This document shows, piece after piece, positions 9,736 through 19,021 of a stretch of DNA of 64,000 bases; position 1 is the stretch's first letter, and every line of letters starts with the position of its first letter. The notes beneath the pieces were generated by a model. The model was given only the letters and a program-made list of their open reading frames with translations, was not told the DNA's origin and did not search any database. This DNA comes from Qipengyuania sp. SS22 (GTDB taxonomy: Bacteria > Pseudomonadota > Alphaproteobacteria > Sphingomonadales > Sphingomonadaceae): positions 248,001 to 312,000 of the forward strand of contig NZ_CP107048.1 in NCBI RefSeq assembly GCF_025736935.1, given 5' to 3'. The position numbers and the translations under genes were made by a program.

Positions 9736-12700
9736 TTAGAACTTGAAGCTCGCCATCGCGCGGTAGGTCTGCGCATCGGCATTGTTGCGTCCGATCGTGG
9801 TGTCGAAGCCGACGCCGAATTGTGCGCCCCCGCTGACATATTGCAGCGAAAGTCCGGCTTCGCCCCAGTTTTTCGACGGGTCGGCAAGAAGGAACGGCAC
9901 GGCCGGTCCGGTCCCGCCGGCGAACTGCGCCGTAAAGACCGAGGGGCCATCTTCGTATTCATGCACGAAGTCGATGTTGGCATCGATCTGGATCGGGCCA
10001 CCCGCGCTCTGGTAATCGAGCCCGATACGACCCTGCAGGCTTTCCACGTCCTCGCGGTTGATGGCCAGGGCCAGCGAACCGCCCGTCTCGCTTACCGGAT
10101 CGAACGAATGGTCGACATAGCGAAGCTCGATACCCGGCGAGATCGTGCCCAGCGGGCCTTCGAAATCGTAGCCCAGGCCCAGCGCGGCAGCAAAGCCGCT
10201 GTTGCTGCTTTCGCTGGTCAGCGTCTGCGAACCACCGAGGAACGAGACGGTCCGCGCAGTGTCGATATCCAGATCGATCAGGCTGACCTGGCCATCGACG
10301 ACGAAGCCGTCGACGGTCTTGGCGCTGCCATAGAGCGACACGGCCAGCGCTTTCGCATCGGCCTGCTGGTTAAGCGCCACATCCGCATCGAGGTCCGAGT
10401 AATAGCCCGACAGGCCGATCATCGACCGTTCGCCGGGGAAGTACTCAATGCCGCCGCCGAAGAAGTAGCCGTCGACGTCGGTATCGCTCTGCGTGTAGCC
10501 GGGCATCGACGCGCCGCTGCCCCTGAGCAGGCCGCCGGCGATGTAGATCGCCATGTCCTCGCGGATGGCACCTTCCTGCACCCGCGTCGGCTCGTCACTC
10601 TGGTCGAGCCCGAGCGCACCCGCCGTGATCGGCTGGCTTCCGCGCGAGACCGACAGTTGGGCGGTCTGCATCGGACTGCCGAGCGTGGCGATCGTCCCGC
10701 CCGAACTGGCGAGATCCGATTCGCGCAGACGCGAAGCATTGAACGACTGGAGGTTATGGTAGGCCTGCGTCGCCAGCTGCTGGACCGCGGTTTCGGCTAC
10801 CGGAGCCAGGCCGTCGAAGGTCGACTGTATCGTCGCAGCATCTGCGAAGTCGAGCTGGTAGAGCTCGGCCAGCGCAGCGTTGCCGCGGTTCTGGTCGAAC
10901 AGCCGGGCATAGCTGCGCTGCACCGGATCCCCTGTTACCGCCGTACGATAGCTGGCCGCGAGGATTTCCATGATCACCGAGGTATCGGTGTAGGTGAACG
11001 ACTGGCTGAGGATGGCCGACATGTCGCCTTCCACGAAGGTGCCGGTCACGCCGCCATCGGCAGTCAGGATGGTGTATTGCTGCCCGGTGCCATTGACCTG
11101 CTGGGTGACGCCCGCGCCGACCGCAACCACGCCGCCAACAGAGGCTTCACCGGTTACCGCAACCAGGTCCGAAGTATTGTCCGGACCGATATCGATCATC
11201 AGCGTCGAGCCCGACGACTGGACCAGCGAACCGTCGATCGTTAGCGTGTCCACACCGCCGATCGATCCCGGCGAAATCGCCCCCATGATGTTGGTGACGA
11301 ACGGTGCGGTGATCGTCCCGCCGCCCTGCAACGCACCGCCGAAGAGGGTGTAGTCGCCGACCGAGGTCATCCCGCCGTCGACCGTAATCGTACCGCCGAA
11401 CTGGCTGATGTCGATCAGCGAGGTCAGGCTGCCGTCTGCGGTAATGTTGAGACCCGCAGTGCTCTGCACGGTGAGGCGGTCGATGGTGGCATCGCTGCTC
11501 AACGTGGTGGTGCCGGCGTTCGCCAGCGTGACGTCGAAATAGCGCGGGTCGACATTGACCGCAGCATCCGCGCTCACGACCGGGTCGATATTGTCGGGCA
11601 CGAAGCCGCTCGCCCCGGGCAGGCCGTTGTCGAGCGTGGGATCGGGCAGCGGGTCGTCCGAGAATTCGGGGCTGCCACCATCGCTGGCATGCGGTGCGTC
11701 CTCGGCGAACTCGGGTGCGCCGTTCTGCGCTTCATTGGCGTTGATCAGTCCGTTGCGCGCCAAGGCACCGCGACCGCCGGCGGCTGCTGTATCCGCAGCT
11801 TCTGGCGAAGCCTGAGCTTCCCCGCCACCCAGTGCATCGAGCATGTCGCCATCGGCTTCACCGATACCCGAATTGACCATACCGTCCGCGTTGCGCGCCG
11901 GCGGGGTGGGATCGCCGTTGGACAAGTCTTCGCAACCGTCGCCCAGATTGTCCCCTTCGAAATCGAAGCAGACTTCGCCGAATTGCGGCGCATCGCCGGT
12001 AACGCCGTTCCCCGGCGTGGATGGCAGGCCGTTCACCACATCGCCGTTTTCGTCGATCACACGATAGACAGGATCGAGCGTGGTGACCCAGTGGTCGGTA
12101 TCCTCCCAATTGCCATCGCCTTCGACCGCCGAGACGTAGCGATAAGGGTTGGTGGCAACGATATAGTCCCAGAACAGGTAGAGCGGCTGGTAGAAGCTCT
12201 CAGTGCCGTAACTGGAAAAGACCTGCGGTCCGAAGAAACGCGAGCCGCCCGACAGCACCGCGATGACGAGGTCTTCGTCGCTCAGTGTATTGTTTGCGGC
12301 ATCGAGGATCAGCGGGCCACCCGAGTCACCGCCGGCGGTGGTGCCTTCGCGTTCGCGCGGCTCATCCTTGTAGAGGTTGAAGTCGAACGGATTGGTCTTG
12401 TTCGGATCGTCGAAGTCGAGCCGGTAGAGGACCTGCGGCAGGTCGCCGAAGGGTGCGCCGAACAGGAAGGTATTTCGGTCGTCGAACGAAGTCAGCGAGC
12501 CGAGCATGTTCTCGGCCGATTTGCGGCGCCAGTCGATGCCGAGGTTGTCACCCCCGGTTCCCGAGCCGGTGCGGCCGTAGCCAGTGATATTGACGTGATA
12601 GCCGGTGCCATCGGTTTCGGAGATTTCCTCCGGTGTCGGCAGCGGCGAGAACAGCAGCGACCAGGTCGGCAGATTGGCCGCTGGCGTGTCGAGGCTGGCC

Positions 12701-13158
12701 AAGGCGATATCGCCTTCCAGGAAGCCTTGCCCGTCAGGACGCGCGACCGACCGCGGATCGTAATAGATGCGGTTTACGTCGAAGACTGCGAGATCTGGAT
12801 TGCTCGCGAAGGCGTTGCCGATCCAGTTCTGGAAGCCCGGCAGCGCATTGACGTTGAAAGACCAGGCCGCACGGAGCGCATCGTCGCGAAAATCGGTTTC
12901 GGCAACATCGTTAACGCAGTGCGCGGCGAACAGCACCGTCCGCGGATTGATCAGCGTACCCGAGCAGACGAAGCCGTCGTTGCGGAAGAACATGCCGACG
13001 CCGCTGAAGTCTTCGTCGTTATCGACGATGTCGTCGGGCGAATAATTGTCGTTGGGGACGATAGCGTGAGCCGGCGTGCTGAGTGCGACCGTCGACAGAG
13101 CGATGGTTGCGGCGCCAGCCAAAAGGCGGCTTCCGGTGCGATTGAACGTAGATTTCAT
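9736..13158 (-). CDS. Autotransporter with trypsin-like (S1) serine protease passenger
   Basis: This is a 1140-residue type V secreted protein. A Sec signal peptide ends at about residue 32 (STPAHA). A chymotrypsin-fold protease domain spans about 35-340 with a complete apparent catalytic triad: His80 in AAHC, Asp150 in GDIAL, and Ser279 in GGDSGGP. An acidic low-complexity stretch follows (about 390-510), then a beta-helix-like region with an autotransporter-associated repeat style. A 12-strand autotransporter beta-barrel covers about 870-1140 and ends in FKF. The protein should be exported by Sec and displayed or released at the outer membrane. Substrate is unknown. A clear terminator follows, so it looks monocistronic. 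Confidence 0.9.
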   Translation of the reverse strand: MKSTFNRTGSRLLAGAATIALSTVALSTPAHAIVPNDNYSPDDIVDNDEDFSGVGMFFRNDGFVCSGTLINPRTVLFAAHCVNDVAETDFRDDALRAAWSFNVNALPGFQNWIGNAFASNPDLAVFDVNRIYYDPRSVARPDGQGFLEGDIALASLDTPAANLPTWSLLFSPLPTPEEISETDGTGYHVNITGYGRTGSGTGGDNLGIDWRRKSAENMLGSLTSFDDRNTFLFGAPFGDLPQVLYRLDFDDPNKTNPFDFNLYKDEPREREGTTAGGDSGGPLILDAANNTLSDEDLVIAVLSGGSRFFGPQVFSSYGTESFYQPLYLFWDYIVATNPYRYVSAVEGDGNWEDTDHWVTTLDPVYRVIDENGDVVNGLPSTPGNGVTGDAPQFGEVCFDFEGDNLGDGCEDLSNGDPTPPARNADGMVNSGIGEADGDMLDALGGGEAQASPEAADTAAAGGRGALARNGLINANEAQNGAPEFAEDAPHASDGGSPEFSDDPLPDPTLDNGLPGASGFVPDNIDPVVSADAAVNVDPRYFDVTLANAGTTTLSSDATIDRLTVQSTAGLNITADGSLTSLIDISQFGGTITVDGGMTSVGDYTLFGGALQGGGTITAPFVTNIMGAISPGSIGGVDTLTIDGSLVQSSGSTLMIDIGPDNTSDLVAVTGEASVGGVVAVGAGVTQQVNGTGQQYTILTADGGVTGTFVEGDMSAILSQSFTYTDTSVIMEILAASYRTAVTGDPVQRSYARLFDQNRGNAALAELYQLDFADAATIQSTFDGLAPVAETAVQQLATQAYHNLQSFNASRLRESDLASSGGTIATLGSPMQTAQLSVSRGSQPITAGALGLDQSDEPTRVQEGAIREDMAIYIAGGLLRGSGASMPGYTQSDTDVDGYFFGGGIEYFPGERSMIGLSGYYSDLDADVALNQQADAKALAVSLYGSAKTVDGFVVDGQVSLIDLDIDTARTVSFLGGSQTLTSESSNSGFAAALGLGYDFEGPLGTISPGIELRYVDHSFDPVSETGGSLALAINREDVESLQGRIGLDYQSAGGPIQIDANIDFVHEYEDGPSVFTAQFAGGTGPAVPFLLADPSKNWGEAGLSLQYVSGGAQFGVGFDTTIGRNNADAQTYRAMASFKF

Positions 13159-13319
13159 TCCGAGTGTCCCTCCAGGAAATATTCGTTAACGCGCGCCCAG
13201 GCCGCGCAATGCGAATGTTCTAGAACCGCAGGGGACAAAAAGGGAAGGGCTTTGCGGTGCCATCCCACCATATTTCATGGTAAAATGTTGCTTAAGAGAC
13301 GCACTTTTTCATATTGTTC

Positions 13320-13353
13320 AAAGACAAGGGCGACCGGATCGCTCCGGCCGCCC
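13320..13353 (-). terminator. Intrinsic terminator downstream of glnA
   Basis: On the minus strand an 11-bp stem (13328-13338 with 13343-13353, one mismatch-type G.T pair) with a GCGA tetraloop is followed by TTGTCTTTG. It lies about 37 bases past the glnA stop codon. Confidence 0.75.
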
Positions 13354-13389
13354 AGTCGAAATTATTCCGCCGTTACCGGCAGGATCGGA

Positions 13390-14799
13390 TCACGAGCTGT
13401 AGTACATGTCGAATTCGGCCGCGCAGGGCGTGGTTTCGACACGCAGGACCTCTTCCCATTTTAACTCGCAATAGGCCTCGATCTGGTCCTTGGTGAAGAC
13501 GTCGCCTTTGAGCAGGAACTCGTGGTCGGCCATCAGCGACTCAAGCGCTTCGCGCAGGCTGCCGCAGACGGTCGGCACGTCGGCCAGTTCGGCGGGCGGC
13601 AGATCGTAAAGATTCTTGTCCATCGCTTCGCCCGGATGGATCTTGTTGGTGATCCCGTCGAGGCCAGCCATCAGCAATGCGGCATAAGCGAGATAGGGAT
13701 TGGCCATCGCATCGGGGAAGCGGAACTCGACGCGCTTGGCCTTGTCGCCTGCACCATAGGGGATGCGGCACGAGGCCGAACGGTTACGCGCCGAATAGGC
13801 GAGCAGCACAGGCGCTTCGAAGCCGGGCACCAGCCGCTTGTAGCTGTTGGTGGTCGGGTTGGTGAAGGCGTTGAGTGCCTTGGCGTGCTTGATGACACCG
13901 CCGATGTAATAGAGGCAGTTCTCGCTCAGCCCGCCGTACTGGTTGCCTGCGAAGGTCGGCTTGCCTTCCTCCCAGATCGACATATGCGTGTGCATGCCCG
14001 AGCCGTTGTCGTCCTTGATCGGCTTGGGCATGAAGGTCGCGGTCTTGCCGTAGATATGCGCGACTTGGTGCACGACATATTTGTAGATCTGCATATTGTC
14101 GGCGGTTTCGACCAGCGTCCCGAAGGTCACGCCAAGCTCGTGCTGGGCAGCGGCCACCTCGTGGTGGTGCTTGTCGCAGGGCAGACCCATTTCGATCATG
14201 GTCGAGACCATTTCGCCGCGGATGTCGACGGCGCTGTCGACCGGGGCGACGGGGAAGTAACCGCCCTTGGCGCGCGGGCGGTGGGCGAGATTACCGCTCT
14301 CATATTCTCGGCCGCTGTTTGTCGGCAACTCGACATCGTCGAGGGCAAAGCCCGATCCGGCATAGCCGTCTTCGAAACGGACATCGTCGAACATGAAGAA
14401 TTCGGCTTCGGGGCCGACATAGATCGTGTCGCCGACGCCGGTCGACTTGAGATAGGCCTCGGCGCGCTTGGCAGTCGAGCGCGGGTCGCGCGCATACCAT
14501 TCACCGGTCGACGGTTCGACGATGTCGCAGAACACGATCAGCATCGGTTCGGCGCTGAAGGGATCGACATACACCCGATCGAGGTCGGGCTTGAGGATCA
14601 TGTCGCTTTCGTTGATGACCTTCCAGCCGGCAATCGACGAGCCGTCGAACATCAGCCCGTCTTCCAGTTCGTCTTCGCTGAGTATGCCTGCGACCATGGT
14701 CAGGTGCTGCCACTTGCCCTTGGGGTCGGTGAACCGCAGGTCGACCCACTCGATGCCTTCGTCCTTGATCTGTTTCAGGACGTCGCTTGCACTTGCCAT
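13390..14799 (-). CDS. glnA: Glutamine synthetase type I
   Basis: GlnA makes glutamine from glutamate, ammonia and ATP as a cytosolic dodecamer. The 469-residue length matches bacterial GSI-beta. Visible signatures are the N-terminal beta-grasp segment with FDGSSIAGW, the HHHEVA catalytic-cleft block, the ATP-site motif around [12 protein letters not shown], and Tyr398 in NLYDLPP. That Tyr is the adenylylation site used by GlnE. The gene lies 55 bases downstream of glnB on the same strand, with a small GC hairpin (14834-14848) between them that could tune relative expression. It ends in an intrinsic terminator. Confidence 0.97.
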   Translation of the reverse strand: MASASDVLKQIKDEGIEWVDLRFTDPKGKWQHLTMVAGILSEDELEDGLMFDGSSIAGWKVINESDMILKPDLDRVYVDPFSAEPMLIVFCDIVEPSTGEWYARDPRSTAKRAEAYLKSTGVGDTIYVGPEAEFFMFDDVRFEDGYAGSGFALDDVELPTNSGREYESGNLAHRPRAKGGYFPVAPVDSAVDIRGEMVSTMIEMGLPCDKHHHEVAAAQHELGVTFGTLVETADNMQIYKYVVHQVAHIYGKTATFMPKPIKDDNGSGMHTHMSIWEEGKPTFAGNQYGGLSENCLYYIGGVIKHAKALNAFTNPTTNSYKRLVPGFEAPVLLAYSARNRSASCRIPYGAGDKAKRVEFRFPDAMANPYLAYAALLMAGLDGITNKIHPGEAMDKNLYDLPPAELADVPTVCGSLREALESLMADHEFLLKGDVFTKDQIEAYCELKWEEVLRVETTPCAAEFDMYYSS

Positions 14800-14854
14800 T
14801 GGTATTGCCTCCGTTTGAACTGGAACTGCTGGAGCGGGATGAGCCCGCGTTTAT

Positions 14855-15220
<366 letters not shown>

Positions 15221-15263
15221 CTAACCGTAATGCACGTAATTTACGCGTCGCGCTCGCCCGTGT

Positions 15264-15279
15264 TCCAAGAAGCGTGCCA
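15264..15279 (-). promoter_or_regulatory. Candidate sigma-54 promoter for glnB-glnA
   Basis: The minus strand reads TGGCACG-CTTC-TTGGA here, against the sigma-54 consensus TGGCACG-N4-TTGCW. Only the -12 GC doublet deviates (GG). The spacing would place transcription start near 15252, about 59 bases before the glnB ATG. NtrC/sigma-54 control of glnBA is well known in proteobacteria. An imperfect candidate enhancer, CGGGCA-ATTG-TGCCCG at 15323-15338, lies about 60 bases further upstream. It is not a good match to the NtrC consensus. Confidence 0.55.
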
Positions 15280-15346
15280 ATTGGGTGGCAGGGCGTAAGT
15301 ACGTCCATTCGAGCATTGGGTGCGGGCAATTGTGCCCGAAGCGCAG

Positions 15347-15366
15347 ACAGGCGATGCCTGTTTTTT
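15347..15366 (+). terminator. Hairpin with T-run abutting the argC stop codon
   Basis: ACAGGC-GAT-GCCTGT is followed directly by six T on the plus strand, the form of an intrinsic terminator for rightward transcription. No plus-strand gene precedes it, so it may block antisense transcription from the glnB promoter region into argC. On the minus strand it follows the argC stop but has no T-tract on the proper side. Confidence 0.4.
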
Positions 15367-16303
15367 AGGCAACAGGCAACCGCAGGCCGGCAGTTTCGGG
15401 CAGGCCGCACATGAGGTTGAGGCTCTGGACGGCGGCTCCGCTGGCCCCCTTGCCAAGATTATCGAGCTGCGCGACGAGGCGGGCGTTCCAACCGCCTTCG
15501 TTGCCGAACACGAACAGGTCCATGCCGTCCGAAGGCGCGGCATTCTTGTCGAGCAGAAGCTCCCCGACCGGAGCCGTATTGTGCACGGTTACCACTGCCG
15601 AACTTTCGTAGAAGCGGGCAAGTGCATCCCGCAGGCTGCCGGCATGCGGTTCGTTTTCCATCGCGCCGAGATGCAGCGGGACTTCCACGATCATGCCGCG
15701 GTAGGCCGAGGCGACCGAGGGCGCGAACAGCACCGGGTGTTCAAGCCCGGCATGCGCCTTCATCTCGGGCAGGTGCTTGTGCGCCATGTCGTAGCCATAG
15801 GCGCGGAATGCCGGCGCACCTTCGGCTTCGAACCGTTCGATCAGTGCCTTGCCGCCGCCCGAATAGCCGCTGACGGCATTGACGCTATAGGGCCAGTCCG
15901 CCGGGATCAGACCCGCGCGCACCAATGGTGCGACCAGGGCAAGGAAGCCCGTGGGATAGCAGCCCGGATTGCTGACCCGGCGCGCATTGGCGACCCGTTC
16001 ACTGCCGATGAGTTCGGGGAAACCATAGCACCAGCCTTCGGTGGTGCGATGCGCGCTGGAGGCATCGATCACGCGCGTGCCATTGGCCGGATCGATCAGC
16101 TCGACCGCTTCGCGTGCAGCATCGTCGGGCAAGCACAGGATGGCGATATCGGCTTCGTTCAGCGCTTCACGCCGCGCTCCGGCATTCTTGCGCTGCGCAT
16201 CGTCGAGCCGGATGAGGGTGAACTCGGCGCGCCCTTCGAGCCGCTCGGCGATTTCAAGCCCGGTGGTGCCTGCGGCGCCGTCGATGAAGACCGCATGCGT
16301 CAC
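15365..16303 (-). CDS. argC: N-acetyl-gamma-glutamyl-phosphate reductase (short, type 2)
   Basis: ArgC reduces N-acetylglutamyl phosphate to the semialdehyde in arginine synthesis. The 312-residue product has the NAD(P)-binding start DGAAGTTGLEI and the active-site Cys115 in SNPGCYPTG. Its size fits the shorter ArgC subfamily of about 310 residues. GTG 16303 is chosen because the Rossmann strand begins there and because it forms a GTGA overlap with the stop codon of the SH3 gene upstream, implying translational coupling. A frame extending to 16375 would add 24 residues that do not look like ArgC. Confidence 0.93.
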   Translation of the reverse strand: MTHAVFIDGAAGTTGLEIAERLEGRAEFTLIRLDDAQRKNAGARREALNEADIAILCLPDDAAREAVELIDPANGTRVIDASSAHRTTEGWCYGFPELIGSERVANARRVSNPGCYPTGFLALVAPLVRAGLIPADWPYSVNAVSGYSGGGKALIERFEAEGAPAFRAYGYDMAHKHLPEMKAHAGLEHPVLFAPSVASAYRGMIVEVPLHLGAMENEPHAGSLRDALARFYESSAVVTVHNTAPVGELLLDKNAAPSDGMDLFVFGNEGGWNARLVAQLDNLGKGASGAAVQSLNLMCGLPETAGLRLPVA

Positions 16304-16647
16304 TGGCTGGGCGCGAGCATGCCAAGCCGGACATAGCCGCTCGGCCCTTCGGGGCCGCAGGTGATCCATGCCCAATCGCCCGCGCAGTCGAGCAATTCGA
16401 TCTCCTGGCCCGCATCAAGTGTCGCGCCGTCGTCGGCATCGTCGCGCATGTTCAGCTTGAGCGTTGCGGCCGCGCTGCCGATGGTCCGCGCTTGCGGGAT
16501 CACGTAGTGTGCGGCGAGATAGCTATCCGCCAGTGCGACATGCGCCAGATCGCCACGCAGCGGCAGCGTTCCGGGCGCGGGCTTGTCGACCGGGCCCTTC
16601 AGTCCGACAATACCTTCGGGGAGGGAGTAACGGGCAGGGGCAGTCAC
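16300..16647 (-). CDS. Small SH3-domain protein, N-terminal half of an NlpC/P60-type peptidase
   Basis: This is a 115-residue protein with a GTG start at 16647 (longer frames to 16986 lie inside the aminopeptidase gene). It resembles the N-terminal part of sphingomonad C40 family peptidases: a leader with RGDLAHVALADSYLAAHYV, then a bacterial SH3 domain with the typical AGDWAWITC and GYVRLGML blocks. The Cys-His-His NlpC/P60 catalytic domain that normally follows is absent: the stop codon overlaps the argC start. No signal peptide is visible. It sits between a leucyl aminopeptidase gene and argC. It may bind a peptide or cell-wall ligand, or be a reduced remnant. Confidence 0.65.
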   Translation of the reverse strand: MTAPARYSLPEGIVGLKGPVDKPAPGTLPLRGDLAHVALADSYLAAHYVIPQARTIGSAAATLKLNMRDDADDGATLDAGQEIELLDCAGDWAWITCGPEGPSGYVRLGMLAPSQ

Positions 16648-16721
16648 GCTGTGTGCAAAATCCGGTTGTGAACGTTGCGGGCGCTTAGCCTCGCGCGTGC
16701 TTTCTCGCAAGGCGGCGGGCT

Positions 16722-18110
16722 TCAGGCTCCACCGAAACGGCCCTTCAGCATATGCCAGGCGGCGCGCAGGCCATAAGCATCGCCGCCCTTGGGACGGCCC
16801 GGTTTGGCCTGCGGGCGCCAGGCGAAAGTGTCGAAATGCGCCCAGTCGATACCGTCGCCGACAAACTTGTCGAGAAACAGGCCTGCGACACTTGCCCCCG
16901 CAAAGGCATTGCCATGTGCATTGTTGGTATCGGCGATGTCGGAATTGAGCCATTCGCGATAGGCATCGGGCAGCGGCAGGCGCCACGGCTCGTCGTCATG
17001 CGCGCGGCCGGCTTCGATCAGCGCCGCCGCGGTCGCGTCTTCGCGGGCCATCAGCGCGGGATAATCTGGACCGAGCGCGACGCGAGCGGCACCGGTCAGC
17101 GTGGCGAAGTCAAGGATCAGCGCAGGCCCTTCCTCGCTGGCGCGCTGGAGCGCATCGCCAAGCACCAGCCGGCCTTCGGCATCGGTATTGCCGATTTCCA
17201 CACTCAAACCCTTGCGCGAGCGGAGCACGTCGCCCGGGCGGAAGCTGTTGCTGCTGATCGCGTTCTCGACCGCGGGGACCAGCAGGTGGAGCCGTACCGG
17301 CAGACCGGCGCCCATGACCAGCCCGGCCAGGGCAATCGCATGCGCCGCACCGCCCATGTCCTTCTTCATCAACAGCATGCCGGTCGAACTTTTTACGTCG
17401 AGCCCGCCGCTGTCGAAGCACACTCCCTTGCCGACGATGGCGAGGATCGGATCGCTTTCCTTGCCCCAGGTGAGATGCAGCAGGCGCGGGGCATGGTGGC
17501 GCGCGGCGGCGCGGCCGACCGCGTGGATCATGGGATATTCCTGCTCCAGCGTATCGCCCACGGTCACCTTGAGCGTGGCCGAATGCTGCTTCGCCAGCGT
17601 CTCGCACTGCTCTTCCAACGCGGCGGGGCCCATGTCTTCGGCGGGTGTATTGACCAGATCGCGGATGAGGCACACGGCCTGTGCTTCAGCGATGGCGCCT
17701 TCAATCGCGCCGACATCCTGCGTCAGCAGCACGCGCGGGCCGACCGGGCGTTCGGGCCGCTTGTAGCGGTCAAAGACATATTGCGCGGTCTGCCAGCCAT
17801 GGACGGCGGGGCCAGGCGCTCCCTTCGTCCGGCGATAGGTGCCCGCAGGCAGGTTTTCGGCGAGCCGCGCCATGCACCAGCTCGAAAGGCTTTCGGGATC
17901 GGCCACGCCGCCGACCGCAAACCAGCATTCGCCATCGGGCACGATCGCGGTCTGGTAGCCGCCGCCGTCGAACTTCTGCGCCTCGAGCGCGGCTCGCTGG
18001 CTGGTCGAAAGCTGCTTGAGCCAGGCACCCAGCCCGTCGCGGTTGACGAGGTGAATGGAAATCGCATCCTGCCCGCGGTCGGGCTGGATCAGCGGCTGTT
18101 TGTCGGCCAT
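16722..18110 (-). CDS. Leucyl aminopeptidase, M17 family
   Basis: This is a cytosolic dizinc/dimanganese exopeptidase that removes N-terminal residues from peptides. The 462-residue product has the family signature NTDAEGRL in the catalytic C-terminal domain, the metal and catalytic Lys region around GKGVCFDSGG and MKKDMGGA, and an N-terminal macro-like domain. ATG 18110 (MADKQP) is chosen. The frame stays open upstream to 18299 but runs through the divergent lipoprotein gene in low-complexity sequence. It precedes the SH3 gene by 74 bases on the same strand. Confidence 0.93.
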   Translation of the reverse strand: MADKQPLIQPDRGQDAISIHLVNRDGLGAWLKQLSTSQRAALEAQKFDGGGYQTAIVPDGECWFAVGGVADPESLSSWCMARLAENLPAGTYRRTKGAPGPAVHGWQTAQYVFDRYKRPERPVGPRVLLTQDVGAIEGAIAEAQAVCLIRDLVNTPAEDMGPAALEEQCETLAKQHSATLKVTVGDTLEQEYPMIHAVGRAAARHHAPRLLHLTWGKESDPILAIVGKGVCFDSGGLDVKSSTGMLLMKKDMGGAAHAIALAGLVMGAGLPVRLHLLVPAVENAISSNSFRPGDVLRSRKGLSVEIGNTDAEGRLVLGDALQRASEEGPALILDFATLTGAARVALGPDYPALMAREDATAAALIEAGRAHDDEPWRLPLPDAYREWLNSDIADTNNAHGNAFAGASVAGLFLDKFVGDGIDWAHFDTFAWRPQAKPGRPKGGDAYGLRAAWHMLKGRFGGA

Positions 18111-18156
18111 ATCGGAAGTGCCTCTAATGAATTCGTCTTTCGCAAAGGAAACCGCG

Positions 18157-18981
18157 ATGCGTGCGCCCCTGTTCCTGATTTCCCTCGCGCTGTCGAGTGC
18201 GGCCTGTTCCGACAGCGCCGAGTATGCCGACAAGGCGGGGGTCAGCTCGAATGCGACCGCAAGCGCAAGCGCAACCGCAAACGCCTCAGCTACCGCCACG
18301 CCGGCGGCAGAAGCCCAGGCGGTCGAACAGGAAGCCGAGCGCTATCAGTTTGCCTATTCCTGGCCCGCGGAAGTCGCTGCCGAACCGGCGCTCGCCGCGT
18401 TCCTCGGGCAGAAGGCCGACGCGATGCGCGCGGCGCTCGAGCAAGGCGCGGATGAGGACTGGGACTCTTCCGAAGGGGGTGAGTGGACCCCGCGCCAGCA
18501 CAGCGCCACCGAAGAGTGGCAAGTGGTGGCGGACATACCCGATTACCTGAGCCTGTCGGGCCATCTGGCGACCTATTCGGGCGGGGCGCATGGCATGTAT
18601 GGCGTCCAGTCGCTCGTCTGGGATCGGAAGGCCGGTAAGGCGATGAAGGGGGTCGAGCTGTTCAACTCGCCCGTCGCGCTCGAACAGGCGCTGGGCAATA
18701 GGCTGTGCGACACGCTCAACACCGCGCGCGAAGAACGGCGCGGTATGGAGATCGAGGAGGGCAGCGACGACATGTTCGACAAATGCCCCGGCCTCGACGA
18801 GGCTAGCGTGCTGGTGGGCTCGTCCAACGGCAAGACCTTCGACAGGATCACGGTCTATTTCGGCCCCTATGTCGCGGGCGCCTATGCCGAGGGCGATTAC
18901 GAGCTCGATTTCCCCGTCACCGCCTCGGTCGTCGATGCGGTCAAACCTGCGCATGCCGGTGCCTTCAGCGTGAAACGCTAG
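18157..18981 (+). CDS. Lipoprotein with DUF4163/DUF3298 (RsiV-like) domain
   Basis: The 274-residue product has a lipobox (LSSAAC, Cys at about residue 17) and a low-complexity Ala/Thr/Ser stretch. Then comes a DUF4163-like segment (YQFAYSWPAEVAAEP, ATYSGGAHGMYG) and a DUF3298-like C-terminal part (VYFGPYVAGAYAEGDYEL). This pair is found in PdaC-like and RsiV-like envelope proteins. RsiV binds lysozyme in Bacillus, but no such role can be claimed here. ATG 18157 has GGAA at a good distance. The gene is divergent from the leucyl aminopeptidase, with 46 bases between the two starts. Confidence 0.8.
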   Translation: MRAPLFLISLALSSAACSDSAEYADKAGVSSNATASASATANASATATPAAEAQAVEQEAERYQFAYSWPAEVAAEPALAAFLGQKADAMRAALEQGADEDWDSSEGGEWTPRQHSATEEWQVVADIPDYLSLSGHLATYSGGAHGMYGVQSLVWDRKAGKAMKGVELFNSPVALEQALGNRLCDTLNTAREERRGMEIEEGSDDMFDKCPGLDEASVLVGSSNGKTFDRITVYFGPYVAGAYAEGDYELDFPVTASVVDAVKPAHAGAFSVKR

Positions 18982-19021
18982 GCATCTCGCAATTGCCGCG
19001 CAAAGCGCCTATGTGGGCGGC

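Noticed and set aside
15323..15338. Clear NtrC enhancer before glnB
   Set aside because: CGGGCA-ATTG-TGCCCG is palindromic but does not match the TGCACC-N5-GGTGCA-type NtrC consensus, so I did not list it as a separate site.
18111..18299. N-terminal extension of the leucyl aminopeptidase
   Set aside because: The extra 63 residues are an Ala/Val-rich antisense shadow of the divergent lipoprotein gene. ATG 18110 gives the family start.
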